Below, in pieces: positions 25,037-33,445 of a DNA stretch of 64,000 nt. The stretch lies in NCBI GenBank assembly GCA_965228545.1, contig OZ245822.1:1054001-1118000 (forward strand), read 5' to 3'. A program made the translations under genes and the position numbers. Within the stretch, counting starts at the first letter, position 1; every line of letters starts with the position of its first letter. The stretch comes from HXMU1420-13 sp965228545 (GTDB lineage Bacteria > Bacteroidota > Rhodothermia > Balneolales > Balneolaceae). The notes beneath the pieces are model-generated. The model did no database searches and had not been told where the DNA came from. It was given only the letters and a program-made list of their open reading frames with translations.

Positions 25037-28000
25037 TTAGGCCAACTCAAGTTCTTCTGTTGATCTAGTCTTAATTTCCAATTCTAAGATAGAATTACAA
25101 CTATTTCTGAGCAATTCGGCTCTTGCATCAAGTCCGAATTTTTCGCGAATAATCTGCTGATGTTTTTTCCGGCTTTCCTCTTCAGAGAGTCGTATTTCTG
25201 AGAGTTCGTGAATTCTTTCAAATTCGGCTAATGACTGAATATTAAATCCATTTTCGGTTAGGAAATTCCAGGTTGGATTATCAGCAAGTTCGTTGTTCAA
25301 ACGAATGCGATCTTTAAGAAAAACTTGTTTTCCTGCATAGAGCGCCATTAGTGTATTCCCTATCGCCTGCTGACGATCATGCGCCATCACAATTGCATCT
25401 ACTTCATTAATCAGTTTCAAATAGTCATCCGGCAAGATGAACTCTTCATGCATAATGATTTGATTGGCTAATCCAAAGTCCTCGATATGTTGAAGTAGCT
25501 CTTGCTTATAGGCCGCTTTAAAATTATAGGCCAGCGGCATGATGATTTGATACTCGTCTATATCCTTCTTCGTTGACAGCATATGCAGCACATCAAGATG
25601 ATTGTTCGAAGGATCGCCGGAATTACCTACCAGTAATTTCTTCGTTTTTCTTCTTGGTTCAGACAGTTCGATATTACCATATAACCCCGGATATGGATAG
25701 GCAAAATCAAACCAAGGTTTGTCGCCGAATTCTGCCTGAAAAGTATCCGCATCGCCTTTAACCGGTGTTAAAATACACGCTAGTTTGTGTGTAGGAATTT
25801 TCTTCTTCTGGTTATTTTTTAGTGGTTTATATAAATCTCCACCCCAGATAATCCAACCCACTGGTTTTTTATCGCTTATGATATCAATCAAACTAAATTC
25901 CCAAGGTCGAAATAATCCATGCATAAAAACCGCATCCACCTCGGGTAAGGTAAGCTCATTAACTATTCCATTAATATCGCTTTGGCTGGTGTAATCGAAG
26001 GTAAAGGTACTTGGATTTTTTCCATCCTCAATCGTGTAGCCCCCGGCCACATTCCAAGGTGTTTTCTCTACCAGTACATAGTGTTGTTGATCAGAATGTT
26101 CGTTCAGGTACTCAATCATATCCGACAAAGATTGACTGTACACATGCTGCCGGCAGATGTGCATGAACTTTGCCTTTTTTCCGGCTTTTATTGGAAGTAA
26201 AGAGGTCTTCTTTTTGGAGGACTCTGAACTTTTACTACTAAATTGAGTGGGCCAGGAATCGATGCATTTCTTTAACCCGGGATGCAGCGCTTCGAGTAAG
26301 CGAAGAGATACTTCCTGTTTCTTCTTTTTCTCTTTTTGATGAGCAGCACCACGCAAATATTCGTGATGTAATCTACTTTCGGGCACATAAATCTGGTGTT
26401 CTCGGTTTGGGTAATGCTCTAACAATCGAAAACTTAAGTCCTTACCACCATGCCCAAATAAAATATAATCGCCCCATCCGCCGGCTTTAAAAAACGCATC
26501 CGCTTTGTACATGGCATTTCCTTCCAGAATGGTGTATGCGGGTTTCTGTACATTCCCGATGTTATAGTGCCATGGATCGTTAATTACATTGGACGAGTAA
26601 TACATCCCTCGAGAAACTACCACTTCTCGCTTGCTATGTGCCTTTAGATGGGCCTGCACAAAATCAGGCTGTGGGATTCCATCGTCATCCACAAAAAGTA
26701 ATCGGTCTCCTTTTGCAAAAGTGGCTCCCAGATTACGCGCAAGGTAGGCTCCGGCATTTCCATTTGCTTTCACATAGGTATGAACAAAAGGTAAAAGTGC
26801 TGAAAACTGACTGTCTTCTATTCCGTTATTTACGAAAATAATTTCGCCTATTCCCTTTAATTGTTTAGAAAGTTGCCGAAGATTCTCGACTGATTTTTCT
26901 TTGAATTTATTTGAGATGATAATGGCAGATACTTTACTGCCAACGGAAGTTTGCAGGTATTCTACCTTTTCGAACCAATAAGTAAATAATGCACGTTTAT
27001 TTGTCCATCCTTTTGAGGTTAATGCTTGATTTAAATCTAGTGCAATTTCATTTGTTTTAACCGATTGCTGAGCTAATAATGCCTTTGTTTGAATAAAAAA
27101 TGCAACGTTATCGGTTGATTCCAGCACCATTCTTTCCGCAGTTTCATCAATTATCTGCTGCAGGTAATCATTCTTTTGATGGATGTTCGAAAACTTACTT
27201 GTGATCTCGACAATTTTTTTGGCTTTTCGAGTATCTGTAAACCCATTCCAAAATTGGTTACTAAAAATTCGTTGTTCACTTTGCGGCACTTGTCGCTGCT
27301 CTTTCTGTAATAGAAGTTGATGTTTTAGCTCATTTTTACACTCTTCGACTGAGGATGCAGTGATCTTTTTTTGCCAGCGGTTTTTTTTCCATTCTTTACT
27401 GCTACAGTTTACTGCTTGAGAATATGCCAGTGACAATGCCGCTGCTATATCAAACGGCTTATTTAATTCAATAAATACAGTTTTTGATGACTCAGATGCA
27501 GTAACTCTTCCCTTTTCAGAATTTGATAGTATAAAATCATAGGCTTCTAACTCGAACGAATGTAGTCTACGATCATTCGAGCTGATACTGACCGTGCAAG
27601 GGTGATGCTGAATTATATAATCTATGATTGGAGAGAACTCAACGCTTGCATCAATAAGTACATCAAGGTGTAATGCGGCGATTTGTTCTGCAAGTTCAAC
27701 CGGTGATATTTGATGGGATAAATTGAATACGGAGCAATTCGATGCAATGGACTGCGAGACATCATCTTGTACTCCTTTTGTTGAAAACGCTACAATTTTA
27801 CCCAGTTCTTTTGGGACGGATGAAAGTATCTCCTCCCATTTACGTCCGGTCGAGTTATCCCAAAGCGCATCAGAAATAATACCGATCTGTAATTTCTCTG
27901 TTGCTTCTTTTACAATGGGTTTAGTGAGCGTTCTTTTTTGAACTTGAACTGCCCCGTTCCATCTTTTCCTTAGATTCTTTAATACGAATGGCTGAATTTC

Positions 28001-28876
28001 TCCGCCCGAAAACTGTTCTAAAAGAGATGCATATTGGTAAAGAAATCCTCTGGATGGTTTCGAATGGCCTAAAATTTCCTCCGCCCAACATTTAGCTTCT
28101 GCCAAGTTCCCTGCTTTAATTAAACAAAGTGATAATGCCTCCTTCAGCAAACTATCTGCTTGATTACGATCGACGAGTGCCTTCAAGATGGGGATAGCCT
28201 TTTCCATATTCCCCATTTCCCAGTAGCACTCTGCCAGCAGTGCTTTTACATCGTTGTTTTGAGGTAGGCTGTTTGAAAGATATGTTAAGAGTTTTAATGC
28301 TTCTTCAAGTTTTTGAGCTTTTAGGTAGATCCAAGCTTTGCCAAGGTGGGCTTCAACATAATCGGGTTTGGCTTGAATAAGGGATTCGAAGGTATTTAGA
28401 GCCTCATCAAATTTGTTGAGGTATCCGTACACCTTCCCTGCAATAACTAGCAGCGAAATATTTGTTGGAGCAAAATTATGCGCTTTACCGATGGCTACTA
28501 AGGCATCTTCGTATCTAAGTTCGTTGCTATAAATGATGGCTAGATTTTTCCATGCAAGCACATCATCTTCTTTCAATTTTAACACTTCTGGTATTAAGAC
28601 CTTTGCACGATCGAAGCGATTACTTTTCATGCAGGCGTCCATCAACATTTGCAGTACTTCGAGAGATTTACCTCCTTTTTTCAGTGCAGATTCCAGCGGA
28701 GCAATCGCAGCTTCAAAGTCTTGCTTTCGAACGTAAGCAATTCCTGTAAGGTATTGAATTACCCAAGCCGAAGGGTGATTCACACGCTTCAGTTGGTGCA
28801 AAATGTTAAGTGCTTCATCGATCTGAGGGGGAGTACTCATCAACAGAGATTGAGCCTTTTTTATCTCGTTTTTCAA
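25037..28876 (-). CDS. TPR protein fused to glycosyltransferase domains (OGT-like, GT2, WecF/GT56-like)
   Basis: 1279-residue multidomain protein without signal peptide. Residues about 1-310 are tetratricopeptide repeats. Residues about 328-480 resemble the first Rossmann half of O-GlcNAc/SPINDLY transferases (LQIGIISDALW, LHLDVLIDAS, CTVSISSN, YDFILSN) but in degenerate form. Residues about 645-865 are a family-2 glycosyltransferase (AIIISNKF, LLFVDDDGIPQPDF, GWGDYILFGHGGKDLSFRL). Residues about 900-1240 match the TDP-Fuc4NAc:lipid II transferase WecF type (WGGDLYK near 1008, LLVGNSGDPSNNHLDVL). It probably acts in the cytoplasm on a surface polysaccharide or on proteins. It is a lone gene with no other polysaccharide genes beside it; donor and acceptor are unknown. 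Confidence 0.82.
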   Translation of the reverse strand: MKNEIKKAQSLLMSTPPQIDEALNILHQLKRVNHPSAWVIQYLTGIAYVRKQDFEAAIAPLESALKKGGKSLEVLQMLMDACMKSNRFDRAKVLIPEVLKLKEDDVLAWKNLAIIYSNELRYEDALVAIGKAHNFAPTNISLLVIAGKVYGYLNKFDEALNTFESLIQAKPDYVEAHLGKAWIYLKAQKLEEALKLLTYLSNSLPQNNDVKALLAECYWEMGNMEKAIPILKALVDRNQADSLLKEALSLCLIKAGNLAEAKCWAEEILGHSKPSRGFLYQYASLLEQFSGGEIQPFVLKNLRKRWNGAVQVQKRTLTKPIVKEATEKLQIGIISDALWDNSTGRKWEEILSSVPKELGKIVAFSTKGVQDDVSQSIASNCSVFNLSHQISPVELAEQIAALHLDVLIDASVEFSPIIDYIIQHHPCTVSISSNDRRLHSFELEAYDFILSNSEKGRVTASESSKTVFIELNKPFDIAAALSLAYSQAVNCSSKEWKKNRWQKKITASSVEECKNELKHQLLLQKEQRQVPQSEQRIFSNQFWNGFTDTRKAKKIVEITSKFSNIHQKNDYLQQIIDETAERMVLESTDNVAFFIQTKALLAQQSVKTNEIALDLNQALTSKGWTNKRALFTYWFEKVEYLQTSVGSKVSAIIISNKFKEKSVENLRQLSKQLKGIGEIIFVNNGIEDSQFSALLPFVHTYVKANGNAGAYLARNLGATFAKGDRLLFVDDDGIPQPDFVQAHLKAHSKREVVVSRGMYYSSNVINDPWHYNIGNVQKPAYTILEGNAMYKADAFFKAGGWGDYILFGHGGKDLSFRLLEHYPNREHQIYVPESRLHHEYLRGAAHQKEKKKKQEVSLRLLEALHPGLKKCIDSWPTQFSSKSSESSKKKTSLLPIKAGKKAKFMHICRQHVYSQSLSDMIEYLNEHSDQQHYVLVEKTPWNVAGGYTIEDGKNPSTFTFDYTSQSDINGIVNELTLPEVDAVFMHGLFRPWEFSLIDIISDKKPVGWIIWGGDLYKPLKNNQKKKIPTHKLACILTPVKGDADTFQAEFGDKPWFDFAYPYPGLYGNIELSEPRRKTKKLLVGNSGDPSNNHLDVLHMLSTKKDIDEYQIIMPLAYNFKAAYKQELLQHIEDFGLANQIIMHEEFILPDDYLKLINEVDAIVMAHDRQQAIGNTLMALYAGKQVFLKDRIRLNNELADNPTWNFLTENGFNIQSLAEFERIHELSEIRLSEEESRKKHQQIIREKFGLDARAELLRNSCNSILELEIKTRSTEELELA

Positions 28877-28905
28877 AATGCAGATACCCTGTGTAGTTAG
28901 TTGAT

Positions 28906-28929
28906 TGTGGTATATTGATTTCTACCACA
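28906..28929. promoter_or_regulatory. Inverted repeat upstream of the glycosyltransferase fusion gene
   Basis: TGTGGTA (28906-28912) and TACCACA (28923-28929) form a perfect 7-bp inverted repeat with a 10-bp spacer, 30 bp before the start codon. It could be an operator; the regulator is unknown. Confidence 0.35.
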
Positions 28930-29079
28930 CAAAAACAGTACCAACTCACTGATTCTAATTACTTAGCAGTTATTGCGATGAAATCGGTAGATTATTTGAC
29001 CAATGATGGCATTCAGACGGAAGATTCTTCAGGAAGCGGAAGGTTTTTTCCGTATACGGTTGCTCATCAATTCCGATTA

Positions 29080-29793
29080 TTACATAGGATCGGTTTCGCC
29101 GCCCTCAGGCATAAGCAGAATTTCTTCCACAACGCTTCGACTGCTTAACTCACTTAACGAAAGTATCAGTTTACCTACATCTTCAGGGTCAATTAATTTT
29201 AAGGGATCGACATCTACTCCATCCCATGATGTGCTGTAGGTTTGCCCCAAATTAATTGCCGTAACTGCAATTCCGGTTCCCATCAACTCTTTGCGAAGCG
29301 AACGTGTATAGCCTAGCAAGGCATGTTTGCTCATGGTGTAGGCACCACTATGTCCGTATCCTTTTAAGGATGCCTGAGAGCAAATATTTACGATGAGTGA
29401 CTGCTCCTGTTGTTTGAACACCGGCAGTAATTGAGAAGTTACCGTAAACGCCCCTTTCGTGTTTATCTCAAATTGTTGGGAAAACTCCTCTTCGGTTGTT
29501 TCTTCCAGGGGCTTAAACAAAAATGAACCGGCATTGTTTACCAGAATACCGGGATTTAGTGAACTAAAATCGAGAGCAGCTAAAGCATTTGCATCTGTAA
29601 TATCTGCGGCAAGAATTTCAACACCACGAGCACCTTCTGCAATGCATTCTTGTCGGGCTTTTTGCAAATCTTCCAAACTTCTGGAAATCAACACCAACCG
29701 TCGATTAGTGGTTCGAGCAAATACCTTAGCAATCGACAACCCGATTCCTTTACTACCACCGGTAATTATTACAGATGCATCCTGAAATGACAT
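29080..29793 (-). CDS. SDR family NAD(P)-dependent oxidoreductase
   Basis: Classical short-chain dehydrogenase of 237 residues. It shows the cofactor motif TGGSKGIG (residues 11-18), NNAG near 88 and the catalytic YTMSK (about 154-158) with an upstream serine in SQAS. The GGSKGIG plus NRR/SR pattern suggests NADP(H). The substrate is not evident; 3-oxoacyl-ACP reductase-like or sepiapterin-reductase-like activity is possible. Its ATG overlaps the queE stop by 1 bp, so it is co-transcribed with the 7-deazaguanine genes. Confidence 0.9.
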   Translation of the reverse strand: MSFQDASVIITGGSKGIGLSIAKVFARTTNRRLVLISRSLEDLQKARQECIAEGARGVEILAADITDANALAALDFSSLNPGILVNNAGSFLFKPLEETTEEEFSQQFEINTKGAFTVTSQLLPVFKQQEQSLIVNICSQASLKGYGHSGAYTMSKHALLGYTRSLRKELMGTGIAVTAINLGQTYSTSWDGVDVDPLKLIDPEDVGKLILSLSELSSRSVVEEILLMPEGGETDPM

Positions 29794-30443
29794 TACGGAA
29801 CGTTTAAATATTTATGTGTTTGAAGGCTGATTCCCCATTTAGGATGTTGCTTCACATAATCAACGATTAAAGGCATTGCTTTTGCTGTTTCCCATTCGGG
29901 TTGTAGCAATAATCGAGTGTTTGGCGGACATTTCGCGGCGTGCTCTTCGGCCCAGGCAAGATCTTTCTTGGTTAACACCACCACTTTTAATTCATCCACA
30001 CATGAATAAATTTCTTCAACCGGTTTTTTAAATCGTTTTGGGGATAGTGTTACCCAATCCAATGTTCCTGAAATTGGAGATGAACCGCTTGTTTCTATAT
30101 GGGTTTGCACGCCGATATTTTTTAAACAAATTGTAAGAGCTTCCAGATTATGCAACAGTGGTTCGCCACCCGTTATTACAACAATTTCTGCATTACTGGC
30201 TTGTACGGAACTCACTAAGTCCTTCACCTTTAGCCTCGGATGCGCATCTTCTTCCCAGCTATCCTTAACATCACACCACCAGCAACCCACATCACATCCT
30301 GCAGTTCGGATGAAATATGCGGCTTTTCCGGTATGCGCACCTTCTCCCTGAATGGTGTAAAAGTGTTCCATTACAGGATACTCGGTTTCCAAAAGTTCGT
30401 GCTCTGCAACAGGAATCGGGACGATCTCTTCCGGGTTATACAT
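29793..30443 (-). CDS. queE: 7-carboxy-7-deazaguanine synthase
   Basis: Radical-SAM enzyme that converts 6-carboxytetrahydropterin to 7-carboxy-7-deazaguanine on the path to preQ0 and queuosine. The cluster ligands appear as CDVGCWWC (CX3CX2C), preceded by MEHFYTIQGEGAHTGKAAYFIRT-type residues (FYTIQGEG), with VVITGGEPLLH as the SAM-binding GGE motif. The frame is open to 30503, but the extra 20 residues overlap queD. The ATG at 30443 gives 216 residues and an 8-bp overlap with queD, which suits translational coupling. Confidence 0.93.
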   Translation of the reverse strand: MYNPEEIVPIPVAEHELLETEYPVMEHFYTIQGEGAHTGKAAYFIRTAGCDVGCWWCDVKDSWEEDAHPRLKVKDLVSSVQASNAEIVVITGGEPLLHNLEALTICLKNIGVQTHIETSGSSPISGTLDWVTLSPKRFKKPVEEIYSCVDELKVVVLTKKDLAWAEEHAAKCPPNTRLLLQPEWETAKAMPLIVDYVKQHPKWGISLQTHKYLNVP

Positions 30444-30825
30444 CGTTATTGGTGTATTCAACCCAACTTGTATCTGTTTCCCAAACCGTAACGGTAAGCT
30501 CAATGTCGTCAGGAATTCTCTTCATCGTTTCGGTATGGATGTATTCAGCAATTCGTTCTGCAGTAGTATTTACTTCCAGCAATTCGTTTAGTACGCCGTG
30601 GTCGAGGCCTCCTTTTTCAGAGTCTTTTGCAGCCCATTTCAATTCTTTAAAATCGCATACCATATCGTCGGTATTGAGATATGCAGACGGGTTTAATTTA
30701 TGAGATTTTGCACTCATCTTGACTTTGTATGTATGGCCGTGCATTCTGCCGCATTTTCCATTGTATCCATCGATGTAATGTGCGGCGTCAAATTTAAATT
30801 CTGTATGTAATATCCAGGTTGGCAT
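30436..30825 (-). CDS. queD: 6-carboxy-5,6,7,8-tetrahydropterin synthase
   Basis: 129-residue QueD, which makes carboxytetrahydropterin from dihydroneopterin triphosphate, the substrate of the next gene's product. Zinc ligands are visible as FDAAH (His15) and HGHTY (His29/31). The catalytic cysteine lies in GKCGRMHGH, and LDHGVLNE carries the acid/histidine of the proton relay. It overlaps queE by 8 bp. queC and queF are not in the window. Confidence 0.94.
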   Translation of the reverse strand: MPTWILHTEFKFDAAHYIDGYNGKCGRMHGHTYKVKMSAKSHKLNPSAYLNTDDMVCDFKELKWAAKDSEKGGLDHGVLNELLEVNTTAERIAEYIHTETMKRIPDDIELTVTVWETDTSWVEYTNNDV

Positions 30826-30849
30826 GTGGTTTCAAGGAATTTCAGATCA

Positions 30850-30886
30850 AAAAAAACCCTACACCCATCAGATGCAGGGGTTTTTA
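30850..30886 (-). terminator. Probable terminator of the thioredoxin-like gene
   Basis: Stem AAAACCCT/AGGGGTTTT with one bulge, followed by a long T run on the minus strand. It separates the thioredoxin-like gene from queD. Confidence 0.5.
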
Positions 30887-30910
30887 AAATACAGCTTTTT
30901 AAAACAAATT

Positions 30911-31513
30911 TTAACTATTGCGTTTGATGGAACAACCTAGGGTTTTGCTAGTTGCTTTCAGTATCTGCTCACCGGCAACCATTTGTTCGATTGCATCCTT
31001 CAAAAAATATTGTGTAACTGCTTCTGCGCGATTAGCATTGTCATCAATAGATCCGGTGTAAATTAATTTTCTATCGGCATTAAATAAGAACACATGTGGT
31101 GTATTAGTGGCGCCAAAAGCATCCGCCACTTCATGATTTCTATCCAACACATACGGGAAATTATAGTTGGCTTTGTTCGCGTAACGGATCATTTCCTCCA
31201 TACCATCACCTCGGTCGCGATAGGCTTCGTTCGAGTTAATCGCAATCATTCCTACATTATTGAATTGAGCGATTTGTGCGATTTCGGTATATCGGTCTTC
31301 CCATCGTGCAACCCAGGGGCAAGTATTGCAACTAAAAATTACCAGCAAACCGTTTGATTTTGCCACTGCATTTAGTGTTAGGTTTCTACCACTCACATCT
31401 TGCATTGCATGCTCAGCCATCGGGTAATTACTACCTAGTGCTAGGCTTGGTTGTGCTTTTACAGAAACTGTTAGAAGTAAAAGAATCGCCGTAGTGGTTA
31501 GTAAACGTTTCAC
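30911..31513 (-). CDS. Exported thioredoxin-like/AhpC-TSA protein
   Basis: 200-residue protein with a cleavable signal peptide (MKRLLTTTAILLLLTVSVKA) and a thioredoxin fold. The active site reads FSCNTCPWV, a CxxC of CNTC type, and cis-proline appears in NTPHVFLF. A further cysteine is at TLGCSIK near the C-terminus, a pattern seen in a Bacteroidetes group of periplasmic thioredoxin/peroxiredoxin-like proteins. It probably handles thiol-disulfide exchange or peroxide in the periplasm. It stands alone between queD and the ATL gene with its own terminator. Confidence 0.85.
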   Translation of the reverse strand: MKRLLTTTAILLLLTVSVKAQPSLALGSNYPMAEHAMQDVSGRNLTLNAVAKSNGLLVIFSCNTCPWVARWEDRYTEIAQIAQFNNVGMIAINSNEAYRDRGDGMEEMIRYANKANYNFPYVLDRNHEVADAFGATNTPHVFLFNADRKLIYTGSIDDNANRAEAVTQYFLKDAIEQMVAGEQILKATSKTLGCSIKRNS

Positions 31514-31595
31514 TTTGTGGTGATTTATTATGATTTACTCCCACTTAAAATACTAAACATCTTTATACGATTCAGAGCTTATACGAAATTAGTAA

Positions 31596-31937
31596 CTACG
31601 ACAATTCTAAGTGCGGATCCCAGAAATGCTGGGTCATATCCACTTGAAAATCGTCTTTAAATTGTATGTTTTCTTGTTGCAGACGCTCTCGCATGGAATC
31701 GCCATCGAAATACGCTCTTCCAGTAAGATATCCTAACCGATTTACCACCCGATGTGCTGGAATCGGAAACTCGAGATTTCCCGAGAAATAATTATTGAGC
31801 GCATAACCCACCATTCTCGCGCCTGATTCTACTCCCAAATATTTCGCAATTGCTCCATAGTTAGTCACTTTCCCTTTCGGTATTTGCGCAACTACTTTGT
31901 ACACTCGGCTATAAAAATCGGATGATTTAGGATTCAT
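31596..31937 (-). CDS. Alkyltransferase-like (ATL) DNA-repair protein
   Basis: 113-residue protein of the MGMT DNA-binding fold: VYKVVAQIPKGKVTNYGAIA, SGARMVGYAL and then PAHRVVNRLG. In true O6-alkylguanine transferases the last motif is PCHRV with the acceptor cysteine; here alanine replaces it, so no alkyl transfer is possible. ATL proteins flip and bind alkylated guanine and hand it to nucleotide excision repair. The frame is open to 31988, but the ATG at 31937 (MNPKSSDFYSRVY) fits the family and gives an 11-bp overlap with the upstream DUF2520 gene. Confidence 0.88.
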   Translation of the reverse strand: MNPKSSDFYSRVYKVVAQIPKGKVTNYGAIAKYLGVESGARMVGYALNNYFSGNLEFPIPAHRVVNRLGYLTGRAYFDGDSMRERLQQENIQFKDDFQVDMTQHFWDPHLELS

Positions 31938-32739
31938 TGAATAATCTTGATATATGATCGCGGGTTTCTTTCGGTAAGCGATGTCCAATCATTTCCAGCG
32001 TTGCAATTCCTAATGTTCGATACATTTCAAATTCGCCGGGATGTTCCTTTTTCAGCACCTCTAAATGATCGGCAATTGTGTTGACATCTCCTCTTGCAAT
32101 CGGTCCGGTTAAGGCATCAGTTGGGGGAAATTTGCGCATGTTCTTAATGGAAGACTGCATCAGCGATAACAATGCTTTACTAAGTGTTCCGGTGTCGCTT
32201 GCGTTTGCGCCCGAAATTTCTTGTGCAGTGTGCATGAGTGTTACTAAATAATTAGAAGCAATTACCGAAGCGATATGAATTTTTTTTTTCTGAGCTTCAT
32301 CCACAGCTACAGTTTTAGCTCCCAGCAGTCGGGCAATGGATTTCGCTTTTTTTAAGAACTCTTCAGATCCGCAAATATCGAAAGTGATTTTATAAAAGGA
32401 GGAGGATGATTCATTCACCGCCATCATAGGGTGCATACAACCTACTGTTGCTCCGAGTTCTTCGAGTTGACGTAAAACAGACAACCCAACGGTACCCGAG
32501 CAATGCATGATGGTTTTGTTCTTGAGGTCGGGGTTTACCTTTGAAATATGATTGGCTATCTGCTCTATCTTATCATCCGGCACACATAAAAAAACAAAGG
32601 GTTGCAGGTGATCTATTCGCTGATTTTTTGTGATAACATCAACGTTTTCAACTCCTACATCTTTAAAACTTCGTGTGAATAAAGAACCAAGTTTACCCTG
32701 TCCGATTATCGTAACACCATCTATTAATTTATTTCCCAC
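31927..32739 (-). CDS. Rossmann-like/DUF2520 oxidoreductase-like protein
   Basis: 270-residue protein with an N-terminal NAD(P)-binding fold (VTIIGQGKLGSLF, residues 9-21; FLCVPDDKI near 50; MHCSGTVGL) and an all-helical C-terminal DUF2520 domain (GCMHPMMAV, IASNYLVTLMHTA, LTGPIARGDVNTI). The layout is like pyrroline-5-carboxylate and ketopantoate reductases; the true substrate of this family is not known. It overlaps the phosphopantetheinyl transferase gene by 16 bp and the ATL gene by 11 bp, so the three form an operon. Confidence 0.88.
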   Translation of the reverse strand: MGNKLIDGVTIIGQGKLGSLFTRSFKDVGVENVDVITKNQRIDHLQPFVFLCVPDDKIEQIANHISKVNPDLKNKTIMHCSGTVGLSVLRQLEELGATVGCMHPMMAVNESSSSFYKITFDICGSEEFLKKAKSIARLLGAKTVAVDEAQKKKIHIASVIASNYLVTLMHTAQEISGANASDTGTLSKALLSLMQSSIKNMRKFPPTDALTGPIARGDVNTIADHLEVLKKEHPGEFEMYRTLGIATLEMIGHRLPKETRDHISRLFNES

Positions 32740-33347
32740 GCCACAGAAATTTGATGTTCCTGTACAACACCGGAAACGATCTGTAACGTAGTATCATCTC
32801 CGATATACTGATACTCATCTTCGGCTTTTTCGATTCGAATATCACGTAAATCTCTACGAATTCCTATACCCAAACTTTTAACAACTGCTTCTTTCATCGT
32901 CCAAATTGCGATGGGTTGGCAATCTTTTAGTTCGTTTACTTCTTCATCACTCGCAATGCGTTGTAACAATTCAGGTCGAAATGATCGCTCAACTTTTTCT
33001 GCATCAATTCCAATATCCAAATCTGAACTGATTCCACATATCACCCACTCATTCGTATGTGAAAAACTTAGATGAACTCTCTCACCATTGTGCATAGCAA
33101 AAGGTTTCCCATCCGCTGTTTTTTGTATAGCAATATCTTTCGGATTTATTCCTTTGCTGATCAGCATTTCCAGCAATAGCTCCCGTGAACTAACATGCTC
33201 ATAAATCCGTTTTTTATTGCGTGTTTCTGAAATCAATTCTAAATCCAGAAAGGGGTTATCCAGCTTGTTTTGCTCACTAATTTCCGAATAAGCCAAAATA
33301 ACTGACTCCGGTAAACCTGGAAGATGATTGGAATTAATAGTATTCAC
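32724..33347 (-). CDS. 4'-phosphopantetheinyl transferase superfamily protein
   Basis: 207-residue Sfp-type enzyme that loads the phosphopantetheine arm of CoA onto carrier proteins. Motifs in order are GKPFAMHNGERVHLSFSHT (residues about 82-100), DIGIDAEKV with the Mg-binding acids, and WTMKEAVVKSLGIG with the conserved W..KEA..K. The length is typical of the Sfp/AcpT class. It is the first gene of a three-gene minus-strand operon and divergent from lysS. The partner carrier protein is not in the window. Confidence 0.9.
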   Translation of the reverse strand: MNTINSNHLPGLPESVILAYSEISEQNKLDNPFLDLELISETRNKKRIYEHVSSRELLLEMLISKGINPKDIAIQKTADGKPFAMHNGERVHLSFSHTNEWVICGISSDLDIGIDAEKVERSFRPELLQRIASDEEVNELKDCQPIAIWTMKEAVVKSLGIGIRRDLRDIRIEKAEDEYQYIGDDTTLQIVSGVVQEHQISVAWEIN

Positions 33348-33445
33348 ACACGAATTGTTGAGTTATTTACAATGCCACAATTTTGCCTACAATGTAGTAT
33401 TTTTACCACCTTGTATTCGAATCGAACTTAGAACAAAATTTATAT

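Noticed and set aside
28915..29239. Plus-strand open frames upstream of the SDR gene end
   Set aside because: They mostly overlap the SDR coding sequence antisense and show no protein-like pattern.
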